Shown: one piece after another, positions 1 to 8,817 of the stretch
Layout of the letters: every line of letters starts with the position of its first letter
Numbering within the stretch: the first letter of the stretch is position 1
NCBI RefSeq assembly: GCF_003999375.1
Contig: NZ_RJLC01000016.1
Coordinates: forward strand, 186,001-250,000
Reading direction: 5' to 3'
DNA from: Pseudidiomarina mangrovi
GTDB lineage: Bacteria > Pseudomonadota > Gammaproteobacteria > Enterobacterales > Alteromonadaceae
Length of the DNA: 64,000 nucleotides
The notes under the pieces: generated by a model
The model's database searches: none
Told to the model about the DNA's origin: nothing
What the model saw: only the letters and a program-made list of their open reading frames with translations
Program-made: the position numbers and the translations under genes

Positions 1-504
1 AGTCAGTTCCAGTTAACCGGTATTCGCTTCGTGGATAACGTATTCGGTGCCAGCCGCTTAACCTTTATCGGTGAAGTTGCGGTCAGCAAAGTGCACTCAC
101 TGCCAGGCATTCAAGTACAGCGTTATGGCCGTAACCCAGTGTATGGTAAGTGTTTAACTGTGGCTGATTACGCCCAGTTGAATGTCACCGTGCCAGGCGA
201 CGTGAACTGTGAAGGCTTCGTGACCTCAAACTCATGGGGCTATCGTACCCGTACGCAACTTGAGTACAACAACGTGATTGCCGGCTGGAACATCATCCCA
301 GCATTCACCTTTAACCATGATGTGAAGGGTTACTCAGCCAACTCGAACTTCATTGAAGGCCGTATCAATATGGGCTTCTCAGTAGAAGGTAACTTGCAGA
401 ACCGTTACAAAGTGGGCTTGAGCTATAACGTGGCTCAAGGCGCTGATTATGACGCTGCCGTTGACCGTGATTTCGCGGCAATCAGCTTCAGCTACGCGTT
501 CTAA
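1..504 (+). CDS. DUF1302-type outer membrane protein, C-terminal part
   Basis: Partial gene entering from the left edge: the frame is open from base 1 and stops with TAA at 502-504. The visible 167 residues end in a terminal aromatic residue (FSYAF), typical of outer-membrane beta-barrels. They carry the SWGYR.R..L.Y pattern, HDV.GYS and DRDF motifs that I associate with the C-terminus of DUF1302 family proteins. Such proteins are outer-membrane proteins often encoded with DUF1329 lipoproteins; their substrate is not established. The true start and any signal peptide are outside the window. A strong terminator follows, so this is the last gene of its transcript. Confidence 0.7.
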   Translation, partial: SQFQLTGIRFVDNVFGASRLTFIGEVAVSKVHSLPGIQVQRYGRNPVYGKCLTVADYAQLNVTVPGDVNCEGFVTSNSWGYRTRTQLEYNNVIAGWNIIPAFTFNHDVKGYSANSNFIEGRINMGFSVEGNLQNRYKVGLSYNVAQGADYDAAVDRDFAAISFSYAF

Positions 505-548
505 GCATCCGTTAATCGCGATTCGACCGAGTTTGGTCGTAAATTACA

Positions 549-577
549 GAAACCCGCCTCGTGCGGGTTTCTTTTTT
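549..577 (+). terminator. Rho-independent terminator after the DUF1302 gene
   Basis: Perfect 9-bp stem GAAACCCGC / GCGGGTTTC with a 5-nt loop, followed by a run of six T. It sits 44 nt after the stop codon and before the S9 peptidase gene, separating the two transcripts. Confidence 0.85.
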
Positions 578-625
578 GGGCTAGTCTGAATTCACAACCT
601 GTGTTTTGACGATTTGGAGCTACCC

Positions 626-2659
626 ATGAAATCTGCTCGCTTACTTGTGACTGTTGCCTGCTTGTTCGGCGCTCACGGCCTAGCCCAGGCCAGCACTGCC
701 GATACCTTGACCTACAATGATGTGTTTGCGCTGGAATTTGCCAGTAGCCCAGCACCACACCCCGATGATAACTATGCCGTATTTGTACGCAATTACATGG
801 ACATCATGGCCGACCGTCGCTACGGCAACTTGTGGCGTGTGGATTTCGATGGTGAACTGCGGCCACTGACTGGCGGCGAACATCAGGATCATTCGCCAAC
901 TTGGTCACCTGATGGCAAGCGCTTAGCATTTGTTTCGAATCGCAGTGGTAGCAATCAAATTCATATGTACTGGAGCGATACCCGCGAGCATGGGCAGATC
1001 ACGCGCTTGACTGGATCGCCAGCGAATCTGAGCTGGTCACCCGATGGCAGCATGATCGCCTTTACCATGTTTACCCCAGCACCACAAAAACCGCCAGTCA
1101 GCTTGCCAACGCCACCGCGCGGCGCCAAGTGGGCCGACGCGCCGAAGTATATTGATAAAGCCCAGTACCGCTCTGATGGCGCCGGCTACCTGCCCGATGG
1201 GCATGTGCAGATTTACGTGATGCCAGCAGCTGGTGGCACCCCGCGGCAACTGACCGAGGGCGACAACCGCATTAGCGGCGGGGTGAGCTGGAGTGCCGAT
1301 GGCCAGCAGCTGTATTTTTCTGCCAATCGTCACGCCGATGCCTTTGAAAACCCACTCAATAGCGAAGTGTACAGTGTACGGTTAAGCGATGGCGTAGTGA
1401 GCCAATTGACCGACCGCTTTGGCCCTGATAACAGCCCAATGGTTAGCCCTGACGGCAAGCGTATTGCTTGGCTGGGCTTTGATGACCAGCGCAAGAGTTA
1501 TCAGCTGACGCGTTTGTACGTGATGGAATTAGATAAAGCCGATGCCAAGCCGCAGCTGCTGACTGCTGACCTCGATTATGCCGCCGGCAACATTCAGTGG
1601 AGTGATAACAGCAAAGGCATCTACTTCAGCTACACCAAGCACGGTAAAGATATTATCGCGCTGCAGCAACTTAACGGTAAGCGTGAGGTGATCACCGACA
1701 AAATGGGCGGCATGAGCTACTCACGCCCCTACAGTGGTGGTGATTACGCCGTCAATGACGATGGCGTGGTGCTGTATACCTTAGCCAGCCCGCAGCGTCC
1801 GGCTGATTTAGCAATCGTTGGCAAAGGCCGCGAGCGCGCGCTGACCGACTTAAACAGTGACTTGCTCGGTCACAAAGAGCTAGCAGCTATTGAGGAGATT
1901 TGGTATCGCTCCAGCCATGACGACAAGCAAATTCAAGGCTGGATTGCGTATCCGCCAGGTTTTGATGCTAGCAAAAAGTATCCGTTGATTCTGGAGATCC
2001 ACGGTGGCCCGCATACCGCTTATGCCGGCTCATTTGCTGCCGAAATTCAGTTGATGGCAGCGGCGGGTTATGTGGTGTTGTATACCAACCCGCGCGGCAG
2101 CACCAGCTACGGTGAAGCCTTTGCCCAAGAAATTCATCACAATTACCCCAGCCATGACCATACGGATTTAATGGATGGTGTAGACGCGCTGATTGCCAAG
2201 GGCTTTATTGACCCCGACAAGCTGTTTATCACCGGTGGGAGTGGTGGTGGGGTGCTGACTGCCTGGGCGATTGGCCATACCGATCGGTTTGCGGCGGCGG
2301 TAGTAGCGAAGCCGGTGATCAACTGGTACAGCTTTGTGTTGACCGCTGATGCCTATAGCTACTTCGCGCGCTATTGGTTCCCAGGCATGCCGTGGGACAA
2401 CCTTGAGCACTATATGAAGTTTTCACCTATCAGCTATGTGGGCAAGGTAAAAACGCCGACTATGTTGCTGACCGGCGAGGCCGATTATCGTACGCCTATT
2501 TCAGAATCTGAGCAGTATTATCAGGCGCTGAAGTTACAAGGTGTGGATAGCGCCATGGTACGGGTACCTGATGCCCCGCATGGTATTTATTCGCGGCCAT
2601 CGAACTTAATTGGTAAGGTTGCCTATATCTTGCATTGGTTCGACAAGTACAATAAATAA
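626..2659 (+). CDS. S9 family (prolyl oligopeptidase-type) secreted peptidase
   Basis: A 677-residue protein. I chose ATG 626 because GGAG lies 6 nt upstream and because it starts a good signal peptide (hydrophobic core followed by AQA before Ser). Residues about 30-400 are a TolB/WD40-like beta-propeller, with repeated SPDG/SADG/SDN turns. Residues about 430-677 are an alpha/beta hydrolase domain. The nucleophile elbow GGSGGG places Ser539, DYRTP gives Asp620 and APHGI gives His652 as the likely triad. Members of this family cleave short peptides, often after Pro or Ala, or release acylated N-terminal residues. Export suggests a periplasmic role in peptide nutrition. The gene appears monocistronic. 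Confidence 0.88.
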   Translation: MKSARLLVTVACLFGAHGLAQASTADTLTYNDVFALEFASSPAPHPDDNYAVFVRNYMDIMADRRYGNLWRVDFDGELRPLTGGEHQDHSPTWSPDGKRLAFVSNRSGSNQIHMYWSDTREHGQITRLTGSPANLSWSPDGSMIAFTMFTPAPQKPPVSLPTPPRGAKWADAPKYIDKAQYRSDGAGYLPDGHVQIYVMPAAGGTPRQLTEGDNRISGGVSWSADGQQLYFSANRHADAFENPLNSEVYSVRLSDGVVSQLTDRFGPDNSPMVSPDGKRIAWLGFDDQRKSYQLTRLYVMELDKADAKPQLLTADLDYAAGNIQWSDNSKGIYFSYTKHGKDIIALQQLNGKREVITDKMGGMSYSRPYSGGDYAVNDDGVVLYTLASPQRPADLAIVGKGRERALTDLNSDLLGHKELAAIEEIWYRSSHDDKQIQGWIAYPPGFDASKKYPLILEIHGGPHTAYAGSFAAEIQLMAAAGYVVLYTNPRGSTSYGEAFAQEIHHNYPSHDHTDLMDGVDALIAKGFIDPDKLFITGGSGGGVLTAWAIGHTDRFAAAVVAKPVINWYSFVLTADAYSYFARYWFPGMPWDNLEHYMKFSPISYVGKVKTPTMLLTGEADYRTPISESEQYYQALKLQGVDSAMVRVPDAPHGIYSRPSNLIGKVAYILHWFDKYNK

Positions 2660-2685
2660 GTCGTGTAGCGAGCGTTGGCCTTGGC

Positions 2686-3492
2686 TTATGCCTTGGCCTT
2701 CGCTTTAGCTTCGGCTTCGGCCTTCGCTTCGGCTTTCGCGCGGTAAGCCATCTCGTACAACTTGGCTTCGGTTAAGAAGAAATGAAAGGCATCAATGTTG
2801 GCCTTAATAAAGCCACGCCAGCCGGACCAAATCATTTGCCGGCCTAAGTAAAACTTCAAAAACATCAGCGGAAAAATCAGCAACAACCGTGGCAAACTAC
2901 AATGCCGCCCTTGCTGCTGGCGCTGTTGTGCTTTTAAGAGTGAATACTTATTGAGCTTATCCATGTAGCCGTGGGCGCTGTCGTAGCCATAATGCTTAAG
3001 GTAAATGGGCAAGTACGCGGTGGGCTCCTGCACCTCAATATGCTCATGCACTAGCACGCTGGTATCCATGTGGCAGCGGTCTTTGCGGTACACCCGGCGA
3101 TACTTATGATGGCGCGCTTTAACCAAGCTCTCGCCCATAAAAATATCATCGTGATGCAGCCAAATACCGTTAATATCACCCTTAGCAATGCGCTCACGAA
3201 TCATCTGCAAGCCACCGGCGGGCATGACTTCATCACCGTCGAGGTTGATGATCCAATTATGGCTGCACTGGGTGATGCCAAAGGCCTTTTGCTGCGGATA
3301 GCCAGGCCAATCGTTATGCACAATACGGGCGCCATGCTTGGCCGCAATAGCCAAGGTATCGTCGGTGGAGCCAGAGTCAATCACCACAATTTCTTCCACG
3401 CCCTCTACGCTGCTGAGCACCTCATCAAGGTGCGCGGCTTCATTCAGGGTGATGACAAAAACACTGATGGGCGGATAGCTGGTTTGGCTCAT
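2686..3492 (-). CDS. Glycosyltransferase family 2, LPS-core (WaaE/KdtX) type
   Basis: A 268-residue GT-A glycosyltransferase. The N-terminus has the GT2 pattern ([13 protein letters not shown], then [11 protein letters not shown]), followed by a metal-binding NLDGDE motif near residue 95. The short single-domain form with a C-terminal basic region resembles WaaE-like enzymes, which add a sugar to the inner core of lipopolysaccharide at the cytoplasmic face of the inner membrane; the precise donor cannot be told. The last ~18 residues are a low-complexity Lys/Ala/Glu tail encoded by a simple repeat at 2689-2740. The gene is divergent from ung with a short gap and has no evident operon partner. 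Confidence 0.8.
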   Translation of the reverse strand: MSQTSYPPISVFVITLNEAAHLDEVLSSVEGVEEIVVIDSGSTDDTLAIAAKHGARIVHNDWPGYPQQKAFGITQCSHNWIINLDGDEVMPAGGLQMIRERIAKGDINGIWLHHDDIFMGESLVKARHHKYRRVYRKDRCHMDTSVLVHEHIEVQEPTAYLPIYLKHYGYDSAHGYMDKLNKYSLLKAQQRQQQGRHCSLPRLLLIFPLMFLKFYLGRQMIWSGWRGFIKANIDAFHFFLTEAKLYEMAYRAKAEAKAEAEAKAKAKA

Positions 3493-3568
3493 GTGGGTCG
3501 CTCATAACGTGGAACATGCTAGAATAATACACCATTTAGCAACCGAGATAACCCGCAGCGAGACGGCT

Positions 3569-4231
3569 ATGAGTGAACTGAATTGGAGCGATGTTTTGGG
3601 CGCGGAAAAGCAGCAGCCGTACTTTACCGATTTGCTGGCGCGGGTAGCGGCAGAGCGTGCTGCTGGCGTGACTATTTATCCGGCCGCTGCCGATGTGTTT
3701 AATGCCTTTCGCTATTGTGCGTTGGCTGATTTACGCGTGGTGATCATTGGCCAAGACCCCTATCACGGCGCGGTGAATGGCATTGCGCAAGCGCACGGGT
3801 TAAGTTTTTCGGTGCCAGCAGGCGTGCCACCACCGCCGTCACTGAAAAATATGTTTAAGGCGTTGCAGCATGATTACCCAGGTTATCAACCGCGCCATGG
3901 CGGTAACTTGCAGCATTGGGCCGAGCAGGGCGTATTGTTGTTGAATACCGTATTGACGGTGCAGCAGGGTTTAGCGCATTCGCATGCTGGTTGGGGTTGG
4001 GAGCGCTTTACCGATGCGGTGATAAGCGCGGTTAATCAGCACTGTGAGGGGGTAGTATTTTTGCTTTGGGGCAGTCATGCGCAGAAGAAGGCGGCCTTGA
4101 TTGATAGCCGCCGCCATCATGTGTTGCAGACAGTGCACCCGTCGCCGTTATCAGCGCATCGGGGATTCCTCACCGCCGGCCATTTTCGCCGCTGTAATGA
4201 GCTGCTGGCAGAGCGAGCGATTGACTGGTAA
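3569..4231 (+). CDS. ung: Uracil-DNA glycosylase
   Basis: A 220-residue family 1 uracil-DNA glycosylase that excises uracil from DNA for base-excision repair. The water-activating loop GQDPYH (Asp about residue 63), the PPPPSLKN proline-rich loop, the uracil-binding LLLN stretch and the [11 protein letters not shown] leucine loop (catalytic His about 190) are all present. The frame is open upstream to 3491, but homology begins at ATG 3569 (MSELNW), where family members start. Length is close to E. coli Ung (229 aa). It is transcribed alone and convergent with the small DUF3545 gene. Confidence 0.95.
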   Translation: MSELNWSDVLGAEKQQPYFTDLLARVAAERAAGVTIYPAAADVFNAFRYCALADLRVVIIGQDPYHGAVNGIAQAHGLSFSVPAGVPPPPSLKNMFKALQHDYPGYQPRHGGNLQHWAEQGVLLLNTVLTVQQGLAHSHAGWGWERFTDAVISAVNQHCEGVVFLLWGSHAQKKAALIDSRRHHVLQTVHPSPLSAHRGFLTAGHFRRCNELLAERAIDW

Positions 4232-4238
4232 ATCGGGC

Positions 4239-4400
4239 TTAGAAGTCGAGCTCGTCGAGCTCAAAGTCTTCGTCAATTTCCATCAATTCGCGCTGCAACC
4301 GGCGCCGTTCATTGAGCGCTTCTATTTCACGCCACTTGCGCGGCGCAGCACGTTTACCTGATTTAGACTCAACATCGTGTAGCTCTTCTGAATGGTCCAT
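4239..4400 (-). CDS. Small DUF3545 family protein
   Basis: A 53-residue protein. It begins MDHSEELHDV, has the central motif RKWREIEALNERRRL and ends in an acidic tail (DEDFELDELDF). This matches the DUF3545 (PA3496-like) family of small, charged gammaproteobacterial proteins, whose function is unknown. An AGGAG-like ribosome site lies just upstream of the start (CCAGGAGTGTCCC before ATG). It ends 7 nt from the ung stop on the opposite strand. Confidence 0.8.
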   Translation of the reverse strand: MDHSEELHDVESKSGKRAAPRKWREIEALNERRRLQRELMEIDEDFELDELDF

Positions 4401-4548
4401 GGGACACTCCTGGCTCTATATGTAGTAGTTGTTCTAATGTTTTAGCGCAACATGTAGATAACATAGGTTTAAAAATCGTGCAAGTCCTTGGCTGCAATTG
4501 GCTGAATTTTGCTCGTTTCGGTGCGTAGATAAATGCCAACAGCTGGGG

Positions 4549-4554
4549 TATAAT
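4549..4554 (+). promoter_or_regulatory. Probable -10 box of the suhB promoter
   Basis: TATAAT preceded by TGGGG, 45 nt before the suhB start. No good -35 hexamer is visible at the expected distance, so a weak or activator-assisted sigma70 promoter is likely. The 198-nt gap between 4401 and 4598 otherwise shows nothing I can name. Confidence 0.5.
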
Positions 4555-4598
4555 AGCGCCAGTTTATTAACGTTCTTTTACAGCACAGGTAATTTGAA

Positions 4599-5399
4599 AT
4601 GCATCCCATGTTAAACATTGCGGTGCGCGCTGCGCGTGCAGCGGGCAAAATCTTAGTCAAAAACTTTGGTGTTCAGGCCGACTATAACGTCCAACAGAAA
4701 AGCCAAAATGACTTCGTCACCGAAATCGATAAAGCCGCCGAGCAAGCCATTGTTCGTGCCATCTTAAAAGTCTACCCAGACCACAGCATCCAAGCTGAAG
4801 AAGGTGGCGATATTGTTGGTAAAGATGCTGATCACCTGTGGATCATCGACCCCCTCGATGGCACCACCAATTACCTGCGCGGTATCCCTCACTTCGCTAT
4901 CTCTATTGCTTACGCTGTTAAAGGCGTGGTGCAGTGTGGCTTGGTCTATGACCCGCTGCGCGAAGAACTGTTCACCGCCACCCGTGGTGCTGGCGCCGCA
5001 CTCAATGACAAACGCTTACGGGTGACCGGCCAACGCGACCTCAACGGCGCCTTGCTGGCCACCGGTTTCCCGTTTAAACGCAAAGACCTGAGTGCCAACT
5101 ATCTGGCGATATTCGGCGAATTATTCACTGATGTGGCGGATATGCGTCGCAACGGCGCCGCAGCACTAGATTTAGCCTACGTGGCCTGTGGCCGCATGGA
5201 TGGTTTCTGGGAATTTGGCCTACAGCCATGGGACATTGCTGCGGGCGCGCTCTTAGTGCGTGAAGCCGGTGGCTTAGTGACTGAATTCAGCGGCGGCCAC
5301 AACTTTATGCAAAGCGGCAACGTGGTGGCTGGCAACCCGAAAGTGGTGCAGGGCATTCTGAGCAAAGCACGTACGCATTTGCCAGCGAGCATGAAATAA
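4599..5399 (+). CDS. suhB: Inositol-1-monophosphatase / Nus factor SuhB
   Basis: A 266-residue member of the Mg-dependent inositol monophosphatase superfamily. Metal-site motifs are visible: EEGG near residue 68, IDPLDGTTNY near 85 and the C-terminal QPWDIAAGALLVREAGG near 210-225. It hydrolyses myo-inositol-1-phosphate. In gammaproteobacteria SuhB also joins the ribosomal RNA antitermination complex with NusA/B/G. ATG 4599 gives the standard N-terminus (MHPMLNIAVRAAR). trmJ follows 15 nt after the stop, as in E. coli-like gene order. Confidence 0.95.
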   Translation: MHPMLNIAVRAARAAGKILVKNFGVQADYNVQQKSQNDFVTEIDKAAEQAIVRAILKVYPDHSIQAEEGGDIVGKDADHLWIIDPLDGTTNYLRGIPHFAISIAYAVKGVVQCGLVYDPLREELFTATRGAGAALNDKRLRVTGQRDLNGALLATGFPFKRKDLSANYLAIFGELFTDVADMRRNGAAALDLAYVACGRMDGFWEFGLQPWDIAAGALLVREAGGLVTEFSGGHNFMQSGNVVAGNPKVVQGILSKARTHLPASMK

Positions 5400-5414
5400 G
5401 AGGTGGCGGCGGCC

Positions 5415-6218
5415 ATGCTTGAGAATATTCGGATTGTTTTGGTGAATACCTCGCACACCGGCAACATTGGTTCGGTGGCGCGCGCCATGAAAACCATGGG
5501 GCTTAGCCAGCTGGTGTTAGTTGATCCGGTTAGCAAGCCTGACAGCCAAGCCTCAGCGCTGGCTGCCGGTGCTACCGACGTGCTGCATGGCGCGCGTATT
5601 GTCGACACCCTCGCCGAAGCCATCGCCGATTGCGGCTTGGTGATTGGCACCAGTGCGCGCAACCGCACGCTGGATTGGCCGCTACTGGAACCGCGCGGTG
5701 CCGCAGCGAAATTACTGTCGGAAAGCCCGCGTTACCCGGTGGCGCTGGTATTTGGTCGCGAAAGCAGCGGCCTCACCAACGACGAGCTGCAGCAGTGCAA
5801 CTTCCACGTGCACATCCCCGCCAACCCCGACTACAGCTCGCTCAACCTCGCCATGGCCGTACAAGCCCTCAGCTACGAAATCCGCATGCAATGGCTCGAA
5901 AATGCTAAGGGGCAGGCACCTAACGATTCAACGGCTAAGGGGCAGGCACTTAACGCTTCAACGGCTAAGGGGCAGGCACTTAACGATGCCGCCGCCGAAT
6001 CTCCGATTGAGCTAATCGATTACCCACGGGCAGACGACCTTGAGCGTTTTTTCGTACACTTAGAGCAGACCTTAGGTGAGACGGGTTTCATTATTAAGCA
6101 GCACCCTGGGCAAGTGATGGCCAAGCTACGACGCATGTTCGCGCGGGCACGGCCAGAAGAAGCAGAGCTGAATATTTTGCGCGGTATTTTAACGTCGATT
6201 GACAAGAAAATTCGTTAA
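5415..6218 (+). CDS. trmJ: tRNA 2'-O-methyltransferase TrmJ with REP-encoded linker
   Basis: A SpoU/TrmH-class SPOUT methyltransferase (267 aa) that methylates the ribose of nucleotide 32 in certain tRNAs using S-adenosylmethionine. Knot motifs are present: [15 protein letters not shown] at the N-terminus, then [14 protein letters not shown] and [11 protein letters not shown] prefer ATG 5415 (MLENIRIV, the family start) to the in-frame GTG at 5403. Residues about 164-190, between the catalytic domain and the C-terminal helical dimerisation segment, are three tandem copies of a 10-residue cassette beginning AKGQA, encoded by F-oriented REP units at a 30-nt period. The stop codon TAA (6216-6218) lies inside an R-oriented REP unit, so REP sequence both enlarges and ends this gene. 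Confidence 0.92.
   Translation: MLENIRIVLVNTSHTGNIGSVARAMKTMGLSQLVLVDPVSKPDSQASALAAGATDVLHGARIVDTLAEAIADCGLVIGTSARNRTLDWPLLEPRGAAAKLLSESPRYPVALVFGRESSGLTNDELQQCNFHVHIPANPDYSSLNLAMAVQALSYEIRMQWLENAKGQAPNDSTAKGQALNASTAKGQALNDAAAESPIELIDYPRADDLERFFVHLEQTLGETGFIIKQHPGQVMAKLRRMFARARPEEAELNILRGILTSIDKKIR
5904..5983 (+). repeat. Three in-frame REP units inside trmJ
   Basis: F units at 5904-5923 (one C for T), 5934-5953 and 5964-5983, spaced exactly 30 nt apart. Read in frame 0 they give AKGQA(P/L)N. The intervening 10 nt are also near-identical (CGATTCAACG / CGCTTCAACG), which suggests tandem duplication of one inserted unit. Confidence 0.95.
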
Positions 6219-6275
6219 GTGCCTGCCCCTTAGCGTTAAGTGCCTGCCCCTTAGCACTAACTGCCAGCCCCTTAA
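6215..6275 (-). repeat. REP units at the trmJ end
   Basis: Two complete R units at 6215-6234 and 6236-6255 (21-nt period) and a degenerate third at about 6257-6275 (CTGCCAGCCCCTTAAGG). The first provides the trmJ stop. The cluster ends 3 nt before the IscR-type operator. Confidence 0.92.
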
Positions 6276-6278
6276 GGA

Positions 6279-6303
6279 ATACTTGACTAAAATAGTCGGG
6301 AAT
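6279..6303 (+). promoter_or_regulatory. IscR type 1 operator overlapping the isc promoter
   Basis: The 25-nt window reads ATACTTGACTAAAATAGTCGGGAAT in two halves: ATACTTGACT, then AAAATAGTCGGGAAT. It matches the known type 1 IscR site (ATA..YGACT, AT-rich centre, AGTC..), the site bound by [2Fe-2S]-IscR. TTGACT also serves as a -35 box. The iscR start is 36 nt downstream. By analogy with E. coli, holo-IscR represses the operon here when clusters are plentiful. Confidence 0.88.
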
Positions 6304-6338
6304 GGGAAAATGGCGGCGTTACTGAGAGGAACAAACCC

Positions 6339-6824
6339 ATGCGCTTAACATCGAAAGGCCGTTACGCCGTTACCGCTATGTTAGATGTCGCCCTGCACAC
6401 TGCACGCGGGCCGGTATCGCTGGCGGATATTTCAGAGCGGCAGGGCATCTCATTAAGTTATTTAGAACAATTATTCGCGCGCTTACGTAAGCATGGCTTG
6501 GTCAGTAGCGTGCGTGGCCCAGGTGGCGGTTATCGCTTGGGGCTAGAAGCACATGCGATATCAGTCAGCGCGGTGATCCAGGCAGTCGATGAAAGCATCG
6601 ACGCCACCCGTTGCGGCGGCAAAGGCGACTGCCACGGCGGTACGCAATGTCTGACCCATTCATTGTGGGAAGGCTTAAGCGACCGCATCGAAGATTTCTT
6701 AGCCAACATCAGTCTGGCCGAATTAGTCGGCAAGCACGATGTCAGCAGCATCGCTCAGCGGCAAAGCCAATTAGCCGCCGAAAAACGCGCACGCGAACAA
6801 CGTATTGAATTGAATTGCCAGTAA
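6339..6824 (+). CDS. iscR: Fe-S cluster-sensing transcription regulator IscR
   Basis: A 161-residue Rrf2-family regulator. The winged helix at residues 1-80 ([18 protein letters not shown], then [17 protein letters not shown]) is followed by the cluster-binding loop [13 protein letters not shown], with Cys about 92, 98 and 104 in the spacing typical of IscR. His about 107 is the expected fourth ligand. IscR represses isc when loaded with [2Fe-2S]; in apo form it can regulate suf and other genes. It heads the operon iscR-iscS-iscU-iscA-hscB-hscA-fdx behind a clear operator. Confidence 0.96.
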   Translation: MRLTSKGRYAVTAMLDVALHTARGPVSLADISERQGISLSYLEQLFARLRKHGLVSSVRGPGGGYRLGLEAHAISVSAVIQAVDESIDATRCGGKGDCHGGTQCLTHSLWEGLSDRIEDFLANISLAELVGKHDVSSIAQRQSQLAAEKRAREQRIELNCQ

Positions 6825-6855
6825 CGCAGTCTGGCGAGCAGAGGAGAAGTACGGC

Positions 6856-8070
6856 ATGAAATTACCGATTTATTTTGATTACGCGGCCACCACCCCAGCT
6901 GACCCGCGGGTTGCAGAAAAAATGATGCAATTCCTGACCTTAGATGGCCAGTTTGGTAACGCAGCGTCGCGTTCACACCGCTTTGGCTGGCAAGCTGAAG
7001 AAGCGGTGGATATTGCCCGTAGCCAAATCGCCGAGTTAGTCAACGCAGACCCACGCGAAATCGTCTTCACCTCGGGCGCTACCGAGTCAGATAACCTCGC
7101 TATTCGTGGCGCGGCTGAGTTCTATCAGAAGAAAGGCAAGCACATCATCACCTTGAAAACCGAGCACAAAGCGGTGCTCGACACCTGCCGTCAAATGGAG
7201 CGTCAGGGTTTTGAAGTGAGCTACCTAGAAGTGCAAGAAAACGGCCTGCTTGACCTCGAATTATTCAAGCAAACCCTGCGCCCAGACACGGTGTTGGTGA
7301 GCATCATGCACGTCAACAACGAAACCGGTGTGATCCAAGACATCACTACTATCGGCAATTTGTGTCGCGCTAACGGCACCATTTTCCATGTCGACGCCGC
7401 CCAGTCAGCTGGCAAAGTGGACATCGATTTAGACCAACTGCCAGTTGATTTGATGTCGTTTTCAGCGCACAAAATGTATGGTCCGAAAGGCATTGGCGCA
7501 CTCTATGTACGCCGTAAGCCACGGGTACGCCTAAATGCTCAAATGCACGGTGGCGGACACGAGCGCGGCATGCGTTCAGGTACTTTGCCAACCCACCAAA
7601 TCGTTGGCTTCGGTGAAGCAGCACGCATTGCTAAAGCAGAAATGGCGGCCGAAAACGTGCGCTTCCAAGCCCTACGTGAGCGGCTGTGGAACGGCGTAAA
7701 AGATATCGAAGAAGTGTACATCAACGGTGACCAAGCCCATGCGGTGCCGCACATTTTCAACGTCAGCTTTAACTTTGTTGAAGGTGAGTCATTGATTATG
7801 GCGCTGAAAGACTTAGCGGTCAGTTCAGGCTCAGCCTGTACCTCGGCCAGCTTAGAGCCGTCGTATGTACTGCGCGCCTTGGGCCGCAGCGACGAATTAG
7901 CACATAGCTCCATTCGTTTCAGCTTTGGCCGTTTCACTACCGAAGAAGAAGTGGACTACGCCATTCAACAAATTCAGCACGCTATTGTGCGTTTACGCGA
8001 CATGTCGCCGTTATGGGACATGCACAAAGAAGGCATCGACCTGACTTCGGTCGAATGGGTTGCGCACTAA
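6856..8070 (+). CDS. iscS: Cysteine desulfurase IscS
   Basis: A 404-residue class V aminotransferase-fold enzyme that removes sulfur from cysteine, via a persulfide, for Fe-S cluster assembly and tRNA thiolation. Visible features: the [13 protein letters not shown]-terminus, the PLP lysine in [16 protein letters not shown] (about residue 206) and the persulfide loop [21 protein letters not shown] (Cys about 328). Length and ends match E. coli IscS (404 aa). It lies 31 nt after iscR, with iscU 22 nt downstream. Confidence 0.97.
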   Translation: MKLPIYFDYAATTPADPRVAEKMMQFLTLDGQFGNAASRSHRFGWQAEEAVDIARSQIAELVNADPREIVFTSGATESDNLAIRGAAEFYQKKGKHIITLKTEHKAVLDTCRQMERQGFEVSYLEVQENGLLDLELFKQTLRPDTVLVSIMHVNNETGVIQDITTIGNLCRANGTIFHVDAAQSAGKVDIDLDQLPVDLMSFSAHKMYGPKGIGALYVRRKPRVRLNAQMHGGGHERGMRSGTLPTHQIVGFGEAARIAKAEMAAENVRFQALRERLWNGVKDIEEVYINGDQAHAVPHIFNVSFNFVEGESLIMALKDLAVSSGSACTSASLEPSYVLRALGRSDELAHSSIRFSFGRFTTEEEVDYAIQQIQHAIVRLRDMSPLWDMHKEGIDLTSVEWVAH

Positions 8071-8092
8071 TAGATAACAGAGGTAAGTAGTC

Positions 8093-8476
8093 ATGGCATA
8101 CAGTCAAAAAGTTATTGATCATTACGAGAACCCACGCAACGTTGGTTCGTTTGATAAGAATGACCCAAGCATCGCCACCGGTATGGTCGGTGCACCCGCT
8201 TGTGGCGACGTGATGAAGCTACAAATCAAGGTTAACGAGCAAGGCATCATTGAAGATGCGCGCTTTAAAACCTATGGCTGTGGCTCGGCCATCGCGTCAA
8301 GCTCGCTGGTAACTGAGTGGGTTAAAGGCAAGTCGCTAGATGAAGCAGCGCAGCTAAAAAACACCCAAATCGCCGAAGAGTTGGCACTGCCACCGGTGAA
8401 AATTCACTGCTCAATTTTGGCTGAAGACGCCATCAAAGCAGCGATTGAAGATTACAAAAAGAAACACGCAGGATAA
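8093..8476 (+). CDS. iscU: Fe-S cluster scaffold IscU
   Basis: A 127-residue scaffold on which [2Fe-2S] and [4Fe-4S] clusters are built from IscS sulfur. The ligands are seen in GAPACGDVMKL (Cys about 37), TYGCGSAIASSS (Cys about 63) and LPPVKIHCSILAEDAI (Cys about 106). LPPVK is the recognition motif for the chaperone HscA, whose gene follows downstream. iscA begins 3 nt after its stop. Confidence 0.97.
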   Translation: MAYSQKVIDHYENPRNVGSFDKNDPSIATGMVGAPACGDVMKLQIKVNEQGIIEDARFKTYGCGSAIASSSLVTEWVKGKSLDEAAQLKNTQIAEELALPPVKIHCSILAEDAIKAAIEDYKKKHAG

Positions 8477-8479
8477 TCC

Positions 8480-8803
8480 ATGGCAATCACCATGACCGCA
8501 GCGGCTTCGCAACGTGCCAAGTCGTTTCTGCAACAGCGCGGCAAAGGCGCGGGCATTCGCTTGGGGGTGAAAACCACCGGCTGCTCGGGCCTGGCCTATG
8601 TAATGGAATTTGTCGATCAGGTTGAAGAGACCGATACCGTGTTTGACGCCGACGGCGTGCGCATCATCATTGACGGTAAGAGTTTGGCTTACCTGGATGG
8701 CACCGAAGTGGACTTCGTCAAGCAAGGCCTCAACGAAGGCTTCGAATTCAAGAATCCGAATGCAAAAGGCGAGTGCGGTTGCGGCGAAAGCTTCAACGTA
8801 TAA
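8480..8803 (+). CDS. iscA: A-type Fe-S carrier IscA
   Basis: A 107-residue A-type carrier that transfers clusters or iron to target proteins. The three conserved cysteines are in [10 protein letters not shown] (about residue 35) and the C-terminal GECGCGESF (about 99 and 101). The start [14 protein letters not shown] matches the family. It is tightly packed between iscU and hscB. Confidence 0.96.
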   Translation: MAITMTAAASQRAKSFLQQRGKGAGIRLGVKTTGCSGLAYVMEFVDQVEETDTVFDADGVRIIIDGKSLAYLDGTEVDFVKQGLNEGFEFKNPNAKGECGCGESFNV

Positions 8804-8817
8804 CGTTGGTGGGCCGT

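Noticed and set aside
1037-1333. Antisense frames within the S9 peptidase and other large genes
   Set aside because: They mirror the codon structure of the real genes on the other strand and lack ribosome sites and family motifs.
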